Under the pieces are notes generated by a model. The model made no database searches. It was not told the DNA's origin and saw only the letters and a list, made by a program, of their open reading frames with translations. Shown here piece by piece: positions 33,231 to 41,934 of a DNA stretch of 64,000 bases (position 1 is its first letter; the number at the start of each line of letters is the position of its first letter). The position numbers were made by a program, and so were the translations under genes. The DNA is from Polyangium mundeleinium (GTDB lineage: Bacteria; Myxococcota_A; Polyangia; Polyangiales; Polyangiaceae), in NCBI RefSeq assembly GCF_028369105.1, contig NZ_JAQNDO010000001.1, positions 1,116,001-1,180,000 on the forward strand, in the 5' to 3' direction.

Positions 33231-34625
33231 CTCCTCGCATTGCGCGGCGCGCAGGAGGCTCATGAAGGCGTGCGGCGTGAGCCACTGCCCCTGATGGTAG
33301 TAGTCGTAGTTGCGGTGGATGCCGGTCCCCTCACCGAGGTCGTTCCACGTGGCAAACACCGCCAGGTCGGACGCCGCGGAGCTGCCCAGGGCCTCCTGCA
33401 AGAGCTCCGGGCCCTTCACGAGCCGATCGTTGTCGGTCGCGAGGTCGCCTGGATGATCGCGGCCAAGCGAATCCCACTTCACCATGAAGTGGTCATGCGT
33501 CACGCCTTTGAGGTCGGAGTGGCTGTCCTCGTCGCCGAAGGTATCCCAGAGGAACTGCGAATCGGCCACGGCTGGCATGCCGGGGTCCTGGAAGAATGCG
33601 CGATCCACCGCGACGAACGGCTCGACGCCGAAATCCGCCGCGAAGAGCTGCTTCAGTCGAGCGACCACAGCCGCCGCGGCGGTGAGCGGCTTCAGGGTGC
33701 CAGCGTTGTAAAAATAGATGAACGGTCTGTCCTCAACGCGGTACCAGTGCTCGGGCGCGATCGCATCGAAGAATGGCTTCCACTTCGCTTGATAGATCAC
33801 TTGCGCGGCGCCGTCGGCGTCGGTCAGATTCGGGGGGACGTTCCAGGGCGGCGGCTGCTGCGGCCGCCCCCAGGACCAAGTATCGTCGAAGAGCGCAATC
33901 TGGATGCCTCCATCCACGTCGGCGAGGGCCTCGCTCAGCCTGCCGAGCCTGCCGAGGTCCGGGCCGTACGTGTTCACGAGCAGGAACTGGAGCCCCGCCC
34001 AACGTGCATCGAGGAGCTCGCGCTTCCAGAACCCAGCGTTGTCGGGATGATAATAGCCCTCTGCTGCTGCGCCGAACGCGTGGAGCCGATGGGGCGCATC
34101 CATGCCGCTCGCGTGGGTATTGGCCCAATCGAGATCGCAGTTGACCCCGCCGGGGCACTCGCTGAAGAACATCAGGACGGCGCCGACGTCGCGTGGCGTT
34201 TTCCGCACACACGGCGTCGTCAGCAGCACCTGCTCCTTCCAGGGATCGGAGTAGGTCAGGGGACAGCTCTTGCCAGCCCCGCTGCAAAGGCTGCGCACGA
34301 CGTCGATCCGTCGGACCCATTCACGGGTCCGGAGCTGCTCGGCCCAGCTCGTGATCAGCTCGGCGCTCGGTTCCACGCCATGGATCTGGCAATGTGCCGC
34401 ACGGACGAACGATTCGGGCGTATTCCCGAGGTTCACGTCGATCGTTGTTCGCGCCGCGCAGGGGCCGTCGAACTCCTCTCGAAGCTCGAAATCGACGTTC
34501 TCCGGGAGCGCCTTGGGGGGCGGCGTCGGACGGAGGTGGTCCGTGGGATCGTACGAACCCCGCCCGCAGCCAGAGACGAGCGCCATGACGAGCGCAGACG
34601 AGCGAAGGAGGACAGAGGAGCGCAT
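33228..34625 (-). CDS. DUF5010/GH99-like TIM-barrel lipoprotein (paralog 2)
   Basis: A 465-residue lipoprotein (ALVMALVSGC). Motifs follow its paralog at 30691: GYYHPDNAGFWKRELLDARW, AGLQFLLVNTYGPD, QIALFDDTWSWG, RPFIYFYNAGTLKP, DLAVFATWNDLGEGTGIHRN and the tail YYHQGQWLTPHAF. The shared N-terminal half also includes VNLGNTPESFVRAAHC and YSDPWKEQ. It starts 3 bp after the stop of the preceding lipoprotein gene, so each DUF5010-like gene is preceded by a carbohydrate-binding lipoprotein gene: a duplicated two-gene module. Activity is inferred as for paralog 1. Confidence 0.75.
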   Translation of the reverse strand: MRSSVLLRSSALVMALVSGCGRGSYDPTDHLRPTPPPKALPENVDFELREEFDGPCAARTTIDVNLGNTPESFVRAAHCQIHGVEPSAELITSWAEQLRTREWVRRIDVVRSLCSGAGKSCPLTYSDPWKEQVLLTTPCVRKTPRDVGAVLMFFSECPGGVNCDLDWANTHASGMDAPHRLHAFGAAAEGYYHPDNAGFWKRELLDARWAGLQFLLVNTYGPDLGRLGRLSEALADVDGGIQIALFDDTWSWGRPQQPPPWNVPPNLTDADGAAQVIYQAKWKPFFDAIAPEHWYRVEDRPFIYFYNAGTLKPLTAAAAVVARLKQLFAADFGVEPFVAVDRAFFQDPGMPAVADSQFLWDTFGDEDSHSDLKGVTHDHFMVKWDSLGRDHPGDLATDNDRLVKGPELLQEALGSSAASDLAVFATWNDLGEGTGIHRNYDYYHQGQWLTPHAFMSLLRAAQCEE

Positions 34626-34628
34626 GGA

Positions 34629-35378
34629 TCACTCCAGGAAGGCTACGTCATCAATCGTGAAGTCCCACGCGACCGCGTCTTTGGAAGTCCAATTCAATCC
34701 GACGAGCGCCTTCGTGTCCAGCTTGGCCTTGTCGCCCCATCCGAGCTGCTTCAGGTCGCTCCACTTGAGCTCGTAGGTCTTCATCTCCGCCGAGAGATTC
34801 GTGATGGCGACCGTGAAATGGTCATAGCACTTCTTGCAGCGCCCAAATTCCGGCATCGTATCCACCGTCGCCACGAGGAACTTCATCGGCGTCGAGCCGG
34901 AGGCCCTGAAACGGATGCCCTTGTACTTCGTGCCATCCACCGGCGTGAGCAGCGGCGCGCCGCACAAATTCGTGCCGATGCCGCCGCCCCATTCGGTATA
35001 GCCCTTCCCCGTCGTGTGGATCGCCCCGTTCTCGATCGCGCTCGTGAATTCCTCGACCGAAGGCGGCTTTTTCACGCCGGCCGCGGTTTTGTCGCTGTAG
35101 ACGAACCAGCTCCCCGGAGGCTCGATCGTGGGCAGGTTCGAGATGCCGCCGCCATCCCAAATCATGGGGCCCGTGGGCACGACCGGATCGGGGACCAGCA
35201 GATCGCCGCGCGCCGCGGCGGGCGGCGTGTCCGAGGCGCTTGCCCCCGACGAGGGATTCTCACAAGGGCAAGGCGGGCACGGCTCGACGGCGCCTTGGGG
35301 ACCGATACAGCCGGCGGCCAAGCCCCCGGCGGCGAGCACGACAAGCCCCGTCGCGAGAGCAACGCTGAAGTCACTCAT
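34629..35378 (-). CDS. Surface lipoprotein with carbohydrate-binding-like domain
   Basis: A 249-residue lipoprotein: signal peptide VALATGLVVLAAGGLAAGC, then a Cys/Pro-rich spacer (VEPCPPCPCEN). The sandwich domain carries WFVYSDKTAAG, YKGIRFRASGSTPMKFLVAT, AEMKTYELKWSDLKQLGWGD and ends AWDFTIDDVAFLE, like the CBM11/CIA30 class. The start at 35378 is chosen for the signal peptide; the frame is open further. It leads the two-gene unit with the DUF5010-like gene and is divergent from the mutarotase-like gene. Confidence 0.75.
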   Translation of the reverse strand: MSDFSVALATGLVVLAAGGLAAGCIGPQGAVEPCPPCPCENPSSGASASDTPPAAARGDLLVPDPVVPTGPMIWDGGGISNLPTIEPPGSWFVYSDKTAAGVKKPPSVEEFTSAIENGAIHTTGKGYTEWGGGIGTNLCGAPLLTPVDGTKYKGIRFRASGSTPMKFLVATVDTMPEFGRCKKCYDHFTVAITNLSAEMKTYELKWSDLKQLGWGDKAKLDTKALVGLNWTSKDAVAWDFTIDDVAFLE

Positions 35379-35432
35379 ACCCTGGCTCACGTCGCTTTGC
35401 CTACCACGCGTGCATGAAGAGCCCCAAGAAAA

Positions 35433-35438
35433 ATAATA
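35433..35438 (-). promoter_or_regulatory. AT-rich TATTAT element, possible -10 box
   Basis: In an otherwise GC-rich 165-bp divergent region, a short AT-rich tract reads TATTAT on the minus strand about 55 bp before the lipoprotein start at 35378. No clear -35 partner is seen. Confidence 0.25.
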
Positions 35439-35543
35439 GGCAAATTCAGTCATTTACTACGCGGCGGCGTCGGGAGAAGACTCCATGAGCCTTGACAGAC
35501 GGTCGCAAACGTTCTCCTCTGAAGAAACTCCCCGAGAGGAACC

Positions 35544-36593
35544 ATGAATCACCTTCCTGCCTCGGCCACGCTCCTCATGCTGACTCTGTTGTTCGGTTGC
35601 AGTGCCAAGAGCCCCGACGACACGACCGGTGGAGGCGGCGCTTCGGCCAGTTCGAGCAGCGCGACCGGCGGCGCGTCGACCGGTGGATCGTCAAGTGGTG
35701 GAGAAGGAGGAGGAGGCGCGGGTCCGGTGGACATGCTCGACGGGCCCATCGAGCGCGAAGGGGCCCTCGTTCTCGAGTTCAGCTCGCTCTACTTCGAGGT
35801 CGACCCATCGAAGGGCGCTCGGATCAGCGCGCTCCGTTGGAACGGCATCGAGCTTCTCACCGATGCCACGGTAAACGCGGTGAACTGGGGCTCCACATTC
35901 TGGACGAGCCCCCAGAGCGACTGGGGATGGCCGCCGCCCGTCGCGGTCGATTCCAGTGCCTACACGCCGACGATCGACGAATCGTCCTTCCGTCTCGCAG
36001 GTCCGCAGGCGAACTACGCGGGAAAGACGCTTTCGATCGAAAAAGCGTTCGCCGCCGATTTTTCGCGCGAGGCCGTGGTCATCACCTATACGATCCGGAA
36101 CACGGGGAATGCGCCGTTTTCGGTCGCGCCGTGGGAGGTGACGCGCGTGGCCCAGGGCGGACTCACCTTCTTCCCGACGGGTGACACGCAGTTCACCCCC
36201 GGAGGCTCCAATCCCCTGCCTGTCGAATCCGCGGAGAACGTGACCTGGTTCGATGGCGCGGCCCATCCGCCCGACGGCCAGCAGAAAAAATTGAACGCCG
36301 ACGGCAAGGAAGGTTGGGTCGCGCATGTGGCGGGTGACCTCCTGTTCCTGAAGAGGTTTGCCGACGTGCCTTCGTCGGCCCAGGCGCCCGGCGAGGGCGA
36401 GGTGGAGATCTTCGCGCAATCGGCCGCGGAAGGCGGCTACGTCGAAGTGGAGAACCAAGGGAGGTATGCCGAGATCGCTCCCGGTGCATCGGCCACGTAC
36501 GAGGTCACGTGGATTGTCCGGAAGCTGCCGGCCGGCGTGACGGCGCAAATTGGCTCGGCGGCGCTCCTCGATTTTGTTCGGTCCCTGCCCTGA
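35544..36593 (+). CDS. Galactose-mutarotase-like (DUF4380-type) lipoprotein
   Basis: A 349-residue lipoprotein (MNHLPASATLLMLTLLFGC) with a Ser/Gly linker. The mature domain has the strand pattern of mutarotase-like sandwiches: LEFSSLYFEVDPSKGARISA, LRWNGIELL, NWGSTFWTSPQSDWGWPPP, VVITYTIRNTGNAPFSVAPW and YAEIAPGASATYEVTWIVRK. It probably binds or isomerises sugars outside the cell. It sits next to, and divergent from, the glycan-binding run, so it likely belongs to the same locus. The specific reaction is not shown. Confidence 0.75.
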   Translation: MNHLPASATLLMLTLLFGCSAKSPDDTTGGGGASASSSSATGGASTGGSSSGGEGGGGAGPVDMLDGPIEREGALVLEFSSLYFEVDPSKGARISALRWNGIELLTDATVNAVNWGSTFWTSPQSDWGWPPPVAVDSSAYTPTIDESSFRLAGPQANYAGKTLSIEKAFAADFSREAVVITYTIRNTGNAPFSVAPWEVTRVAQGGLTFFPTGDTQFTPGGSNPLPVESAENVTWFDGAAHPPDGQQKKLNADGKEGWVAHVAGDLLFLKRFADVPSSAQAPGEGEVEIFAQSAAEGGYVEVENQGRYAEIAPGASATYEVTWIVRKLPAGVTAQIGSAALLDFVRSLP

Positions 36594-36635
36594 TCCAAAC
36601 GGCACGTAGCAGCGCGTTCCAACGTCCGCGGCGCG

Positions 36636-37295
36636 TTACAGCTTGATCAGACCGAGGCGGCTCGCGGTGGCAATGGCTTCCGTCCGGCTGAGCACGTCGA
36701 GCTTGCGAAAAATGCTCCGGAGGTGCGATTTCACCGTCGTCTCACCGATGCCGAGCAGCGCGCTGATCTCCTTGTTGCTTTGCCCGCGCGCCAGATACTC
36801 CAGCACCTCGACCTCGCGGCTCGTGAGGGCTTCACGGCTCAGGCTCGCCGCGAGCTTTTGCACCAGGGATGCAGGAAGGCACGTCTCTCCCCGATGCACC
36901 CTGCGGATGCAGTCGAGGAGCTCCTCCCGGCGCGAATCCTTCAAGAGATATCCCTTCGCGCCGGCTTTGACGGCGTTGAGTAGGTCGTTGTCGGTGTCGA
37001 ATGTGGTGAGGACGATCAAGCGGGCGGAAGCGTCGTTTTTCCGGATCTCCTCGATCGCCGCGACGCCGTCGAGCACGGGCATGCGGATGTCGATCAGCGC
37101 GACGTCCGGACGATGTTGTTGCCAGAGCTCCACCACCTGCCGACCATTCGAAGCCTCGGCCACGACCTCCATGTCGGGTTGACGGCTGATGATGGCTGCC
37201 AGGCCCTCCAGCACCGTGATGTGATCGTCGGCGATGAGCACCCGTATTTTATCGAGGCCCGAAGGCTTCGCTGCAATGTCGGCGGGGTCTTTCAT
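36636..37295 (-). CDS. NarL/LuxR-type response regulator
   Basis: A 219-residue regulator. The receiver domain has the acidic pair Asp23/Asp24 (LIADDH), the phosphoacceptor Asp69 (LIDIRMP) and Lys119 (YLLKDS). The output domain is a LuxR helix-turn-helix: LTSREVEVLEYLARGQSNKE followed by IGETTVKSHLRSIFRKL. Its start overlaps the stop of the histidine kinase gene by 4 bp (ATGA), which makes the kinase its partner. It ends 43 bp from the convergent mutarotase-like gene, but regulation of the glycan locus cannot be inferred from that alone. Confidence 0.95.
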   Translation of the reverse strand: MKDPADIAAKPSGLDKIRVLIADDHITVLEGLAAIISRQPDMEVVAEASNGRQVVELWQQHRPDVALIDIRMPVLDGVAAIEEIRKNDASARLIVLTTFDTDNDLLNAVKAGAKGYLLKDSRREELLDCIRRVHRGETCLPASLVQKLAASLSREALTSREVEVLEYLARGQSNKEISALLGIGETTVKSHLRSIFRKLDVLSRTEAIATASRLGLIKL

Positions 37296-39577
37296 AGGGA
37301 GGTGCCGCTAGAGGGGTACGGACCTGGTAAGGACGCCACGATGGCCGTCCCGCTTCCTTCCGCGCTTCGAATGGTCAACTGGCCGCCCATCACTTCGACG
37401 CGCTCTTTGATTCCGATCAAGCCGAGGCCTTCGTTTTGTAACGCAGGATCAAACCCCACGCCGTCGTCCCGCAGCTCGAATCGGAGTGTTTGGGGCTCGA
37501 AGGCGAGATGAGCGTTGAAATGGCGCGCGCGTGCGTGCCGGAGCGTGTTCGTCAGCACCTCCTGGCCGATGCGCAGGAGGTTTTCCTCCCACTCGTTGCT
37601 CAATGGCCAGGGGATGCCCTCCCGCGTGAACGCGCCGACCACGCTGGTCCCGCTGGTCATCTTCTTGATCAAATCCTCCACCGCGTCACAGAGGTTCTTC
37701 TCAGCCAGCGCTTGCGATCGAAGCGCGTGCGCGGAGCGTCGCGCCTCTTGCAGGCTGCCGCGCGCCAGCTCACGCGCGCGGACGAGGTGTTTTCCGGCCT
37801 CGGGAAGCAAGCCCCTCGACCAGGCATCCTCCGTCGCCTCCAGTTGCACGATCACGCCGGTGAATCCCTGCGCCAGCGTGTCGTGGAGATCCCGCGCCAT
37901 ACGGTTGCGCTCCGCGACGATGGCAGCCTCGCGGCTTTGTCGGGACAATCGCATGAGCTGAATGGCGAGCATGGCCTGATGGGCCAGGGCACGAGCGAGC
38001 TCCATCTCGCTCGTTCGAAAGAGGTTCTTGTGCCTCGACCGGATCCCGATGAAGCCGGCGAGCTTGCCGCCGATCAGCGTCGGGACCGTCAGCGTGGCCA
38101 CGACGCCCATCGCTGCCAGCCGTCGGTAAATCACCGCCATATTGGGATCGTGAGGCGCGTCTCCGTGCCATGGATACCAGGGCGAATTCTCACGGCTGCC
38201 GAGTCGAATGCGCGGTGGATCGCAATCGAGCTCCCCGATGACGATATCGACACCGGTGCGGAGCACTTCGCTCCAGACGGGATGGTCCTCCGTGAAAAGC
38301 GTGACCTTTTTGACCGCGGACAGGTGTTTCGAGGGGGCGTGCAGCCGATCATCCTCGAACGTCGCGACCATGTCCATTTCGTTGGCCCCGTTTCGTTCGT
38401 ACACACTGACGCTCTGCCCGTTCAGCCGTCCGGCGATCATGCGCAAGACATGCTCCAGGAGTCGTTCGGGATTCGACTCCTGGGCGAGCGCATCCAGCGT
38501 GCGGGTGAGCGCAGCGAACTGACCCCGCGCGAGGTGCTCCGAGGCCCGCAAGGCTTCTGCGGATTGTTTGATCGAGGTCACGTCGCGAATCGCGCCCGCC
38601 CATTCGATGATCTGACCCGCGTCGTTGCGTATGGCCGTCGCGGCGACCTCCACGTACTTGATGTAACCGTCGGGCATCACGAGGCGGTGGCCGAAATGAA
38701 GATCCTCACCCTTGTCGGAAAACGCCTGGAGGTAGAGGGGGAGGTCCTCGGGGTGGACCCTCGACGCGACCAGCTCGGGCGTGACCTTCGTGTCGGGATG
38801 AACCTCGAAGATACAATAGGTCTCATCCGACCAGATGAGCTGGCCCGTCGCGAGGATCCAGGTCGCGCTTCCCGTTTGGCTCAGGCGCTGGGTCCTGGTC
38901 AACGAGGCCTCGCTCTTTTTTCGTTCCTCGATTTCGACACGGAACGCCTGGTTGATTCGCTCCAGATCCGCCGTGCGCTCGCGGATCCGCCGCTCGAGCT
39001 CCATGTTCAGACGCGCGGAAGCTTCCTCGGCACGTTTGCGCTCAGTGATTTCCATCACCGTGCCAATGAAACGAATCGCTTGGCCGTCCGCGTTGAAGAA
39101 CGCCTGACCGCGGGCCGTCACCCATTGCTCCGAGCCGTCCTGCGGATGAATCGTGCGGTACTCGGCGCGATATTCGCCGCCATTCGCACCGGCGAGTGCT
39201 TGCATGACCAAACTGTCCACGCGCGTTCGATCGTCCGGGTGAACACATTTCAAGAACATGTCATGCGTCACCTCGGCGTCCAGCGGTAACCCGAAGATCT
39301 CCTTCATCCGCTGCGACCAGTCGCCCACGTTGGCCACGTCAGTGGAGTTCCAGACCCACAGGCCGATTCTTCCTGTTTCGATGGCCAGCCGCAGGCGTTG
39401 CTCGCTCTCGAGCAGCGTTTGGTTGACCTCCCGCAGATGCGAGGCCTGCTGCCGGAGCTCCGCGTTCAGTCGTTGCAGCTCTTCGGCGGCGGCTTCCCGC
39501 TCGCTCGTATGCGCGGACGGAGACGGCGAAGGGGTCGACGGGGTCAGGAACTCGGGGCTATCCGGATCATCGTGCAT
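37292..39577 (-). CDS. PAS/GAF sensor histidine kinase (HisKA_3, NarX/DesK-like)
   Basis: A 761-residue soluble kinase without membrane helices. In order: an N-terminal coiled coil (RLNAELRQQASHLREVNQ), a PAS domain around residues 60-180 (RLAIETGRIGLWVW, FIGTVMEITERKRAEE), a second coiled coil and PAS around 220-345 (HFGHRLVMPDGYIKYVEVAA), a GAF-like domain around 365-535, and the transmitter with MARDLHDTLAQGFTG (His near 565), the N-box GQEVLTNTLRHA, ELRDDGVGFDP and GLGLIGIKERVEVMGG. It likely senses a cytosolic small molecule or redox state and phosphorylates the coupled response regulator. Confidence 0.93.
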   Translation of the reverse strand: MHDDPDSPEFLTPSTPSPSPSAHTSEREAAAEELQRLNAELRQQASHLREVNQTLLESEQRLRLAIETGRIGLWVWNSTDVANVGDWSQRMKEIFGLPLDAEVTHDMFLKCVHPDDRTRVDSLVMQALAGANGGEYRAEYRTIHPQDGSEQWVTARGQAFFNADGQAIRFIGTVMEITERKRAEEASARLNMELERRIRERTADLERINQAFRVEIEERKKSEASLTRTQRLSQTGSATWILATGQLIWSDETYCIFEVHPDTKVTPELVASRVHPEDLPLYLQAFSDKGEDLHFGHRLVMPDGYIKYVEVAATAIRNDAGQIIEWAGAIRDVTSIKQSAEALRASEHLARGQFAALTRTLDALAQESNPERLLEHVLRMIAGRLNGQSVSVYERNGANEMDMVATFEDDRLHAPSKHLSAVKKVTLFTEDHPVWSEVLRTGVDIVIGELDCDPPRIRLGSRENSPWYPWHGDAPHDPNMAVIYRRLAAMGVVATLTVPTLIGGKLAGFIGIRSRHKNLFRTSEMELARALAHQAMLAIQLMRLSRQSREAAIVAERNRMARDLHDTLAQGFTGVIVQLEATEDAWSRGLLPEAGKHLVRARELARGSLQEARRSAHALRSQALAEKNLCDAVEDLIKKMTSGTSVVGAFTREGIPWPLSNEWEENLLRIGQEVLTNTLRHARARHFNAHLAFEPQTLRFELRDDGVGFDPALQNEGLGLIGIKERVEVMGGQLTIRSAEGSGTAIVASLPGPYPSSGTSL

Positions 39578-39712
39578 GGGCCGGCCTTACGTAACGTAAT
39601 CGTGCGTCCCGCGAATCGCTCCACTTTCGCGGCGGCATGTTGCCACAAGCAGGCGTGAGAGGGAAGGTCGAATGCGGACGCACATGTGGATCCCAGGGCA
39701 GGGCCGCCTCCC

Positions 39713-39744
39713 TCGAATGGAGGAGTACGAGGTCCTCCATTCGA
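39713..39744. promoter_or_regulatory. 12-bp perfect inverted repeat upstream of the DoxX gene
   Basis: TCGAATGGAGGA (39713-39724) and TCCTCCATTCGA (39733-39744) flank an 8-bp centre in the 231-bp region between the divergent kinase and DoxX genes. It could be an operator or a transcript hairpin about 65 bp before the DoxX start. Confidence 0.5.
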
Positions 39745-39808
39745 AGGAGAAGGACCCCCGCAGCAAGGTCAATGGTCTATCTCCCGGGCGATGTGGGAGA
39801 ATCTCGCC

Positions 39809-40276
39809 ATGAGCCCCATGGCCGCACTCCGCGCGCGCACGCTCGATCTCGGCCTCCTCTTGCTGCGCGTCGGCTCGGCCGCGCTCATTTGGACGTTCCA
39901 CATGGTTCGGAAGCTCGCCGACTTCGATCACGAACTCCGCTCGTTTCCCGATCCGCTCGGCGTCGGCCACGCGACGAGCTTCGTGATGGCGCTCGGCGCC
40001 GAGGGGGTATGCAGCATCCTCGTCGCGTTCGGCTTGGCGACGCGTTTGTCGTCGCTCCCCATTGTGTTCACGATGCTGATGGTGCTCGTCCTCGGCGCGC
40101 GTGGGTTCGAGGGTGCGGACGTCCAGTCGGCCCTCCTCTACGCCCTGCCATATCTCGTCCTCGTGCTCACGGGCCCAGGACGTTGGTCGCTTGATCATCG
40201 ATTGTGCGAGCGCTGGGACCGCCTGGGCGCTCGCCTCGCTCCCAAGGCGTGGAGCCTCCGTGGAGACGAACGGTGA
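39809..40276 (+). CDS. DoxX family membrane protein
   Basis: A 155-residue inner-membrane protein with four helices: LGLLLLRVGSAALIWTFHMV, FVMALGAEGVCSILVAFGLA, SLPIVFTMLMVLVLGARGF and LLYALPYLVLVLTGPG. The start at 39809 has GGGAGA at a good distance. The short N-terminal RVGSAALIWTFHMVRKL and GPGRWSLDH signatures are typical of DoxX proteins, which are linked in other bacteria to quinone or thiol redox systems. Its stop overlaps the GTG of the next gene, so they are coupled. Confidence 0.88.
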   Translation: MSPMAALRARTLDLGLLLLRVGSAALIWTFHMVRKLADFDHELRSFPDPLGVGHATSFVMALGAEGVCSILVAFGLATRLSSLPIVFTMLMVLVLGARGFEGADVQSALLYALPYLVLVLTGPGRWSLDHRLCERWDRLGARLAPKAWSLRGDER

Positions 40277-41721
40277 GGCCAGGCGCGCACGTTGCACAGA
40301 TGCTCTTCTTCGGGCTGCTTTTCTTTGCCCATCCTGCCGCGGGACAATCTGCCCCCAACAGCGGGCCCTCGCCCGACCTCCCCGCGCACGGCGACGAGAC
40401 GGGAGCGTATTCGCCATACCGGCCGATCCGGTATCTCGAGGACCATTCTCGTCGTACGGATGTGCCGCGGGACGACCCGTGGGATCCGATCAAATACATT
40501 CCGCTCTGGCCCGGCGGATACCTCTCCCTCGGCGGACAGCATCGGCTCCGCTACGAGCTCGTCGATCCCATCGACATCGGAATCGGCGCCGGTCGTACGA
40601 CGAGCAGCGTGCTCCTCTCGCGCAACCTCCTTCACGCCGACCTTCATCTCTCGCGAGGCCTCCGCGTCTTCGCGCAGCTCGGGGGCTTTTACGCGCTCGG
40701 CGTGCCGCATTCCGAAGCCGAGCCTCCGGACGCCGACGTCCTCGACGTGACGCAATTCTTCGTCGAAAGCAGCGCCGAGCTCGGCGGCATTCGGATCACC
40801 GGCCGCGTCGGACGTCAGGAGATGGCGCTCGGCTCCACGCGATGGGTGGGCACGCGCGACGGCACGAACGTCCGGCAGGCGTTCGATCTCGTCCGCGTCA
40901 CGCTCTCGAAGCACGGCGGGTGGAACGTGGAGACGTTTTTTGGTGTCGTCCCGGGTCTTCGGCGCGGAGCGTTCGACGACGCGCCCGATGGGCAAGATCG
41001 TTTTTGGGGGATGTACGCGACGCTCCCCGTTCTGCCGAAAAAGCTGCTCGGCCTGGACGTTTTTTATCTCGGTCGCCGGCGACCCGACGCGGCGTACGCG
41101 GACGTGCAAGGGCGCGAGGTCCGCCATACGTTTGGCGCGCGTATCTTCGGCGAGACGGATTTTGGCCTTGAGTACGTCGGGCACGCCCTCGTGCAGCGCG
41201 GCTCGATCGAGGACGACAGCGTGTTCGCGTGGGGATTCGCTGGCGCGTTGTGGCAGCGCCTGCCCGGCGCCCTCGAGCCCGTTCGTTTGGGCATCCGCGG
41301 CGACGCGCTGAGCGGCGACACTCGCCTGCGCGACGGGCGGACGACGACGTTCCAACCGCTCTTTCCCAATCAGAGCTTCTTCAGCGCGCTGCCGGCGATC
41401 TATCCGACGAACCTCTACGACGCGCACCCGCTGCTCCGCATCGAAGGGGCGAAGATGTCGTTCGAGGCTGGATGTACTCTGTTCTGGCGGCAGGCGGTCG
41501 AGGACGCGGTATACGCGCCGCCCGGCACGGTCCTCGTGTCGGGCGAGGCGACGCGGGCGCGTTACACCGCCGCGCAGACGTCGCTGTCGATCGGCTACAA
41601 GGCCGACCGCCACTTCTCCTTCAATGCGGAGTACACACACGTCTTCCCCGGCCCGGCGATCACGGACGCGGGCGGGACCGACGTGGACTTCTTCGGGACA
41701 TGGACCACGTACACGTATTGA
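40273..41721 (+). CDS. Alginate-export (AlgE-like) family outer-membrane protein
   Basis: A 482-residue exported barrel. GTG at 40273 overlaps the DoxX stop (GTGA) and opens the signal peptide MLFFGLLFFAHPAAGQ. The body follows alginate-export domain proteins: YRPIRYLEDHS, DDPWDPIKYIPLWPGGYLSL, GGQHRLRYELVD, GRVGRQEMALGSTRWVGTRD, GTNVRQAFDLVRV, FGARIFGETDFGLEYVGH and a final strand FNAEYTHVFPGPAITDAGG. In AlgE this barrel exports alginate, but many homologs outside pseudomonads have unknown substrates, and no alginate genes are present here. Confidence 0.85.
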   Translation: MRPGAHVAQMLFFGLLFFAHPAAGQSAPNSGPSPDLPAHGDETGAYSPYRPIRYLEDHSRRTDVPRDDPWDPIKYIPLWPGGYLSLGGQHRLRYELVDPIDIGIGAGRTTSSVLLSRNLLHADLHLSRGLRVFAQLGGFYALGVPHSEAEPPDADVLDVTQFFVESSAELGGIRITGRVGRQEMALGSTRWVGTRDGTNVRQAFDLVRVTLSKHGGWNVETFFGVVPGLRRGAFDDAPDGQDRFWGMYATLPVLPKKLLGLDVFYLGRRRPDAAYADVQGREVRHTFGARIFGETDFGLEYVGHALVQRGSIEDDSVFAWGFAGALWQRLPGALEPVRLGIRGDALSGDTRLRDGRTTTFQPLFPNQSFFSALPAIYPTNLYDAHPLLRIEGAKMSFEAGCTLFWRQAVEDAVYAPPGTVLVSGEATRARYTAAQTSLSIGYKADRHFSFNAEYTHVFPGPAITDAGGTDVDFFGTWTTYTY

Positions 41722-41934
41722 GCCTCGCGATTGCACGTCGGCCATCTCAGAATTTCAACCGATGGTCCATCCTTCGAAAGGAGGAGAGGTGGTTCGTTCG
41801 TCGGCAGGGAGGGGGCGTAGGCTGCACGGTCGATTGCGTTCTCGCCAGAACGGGGTACTCTTGCGCCGCACGCGTGCTCGACAGGCTTCTGCTTGGCGGC
41901 TCGAACGGTAACCCTCATTCCAGGTGCAAGGACG

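Noticed and set aside
40273-41721. Alginate biosynthesis locus
   Set aside because: Only the AlgE-like barrel is present; the partner is DoxX and no alginate polymerase or epimerase genes are nearby.
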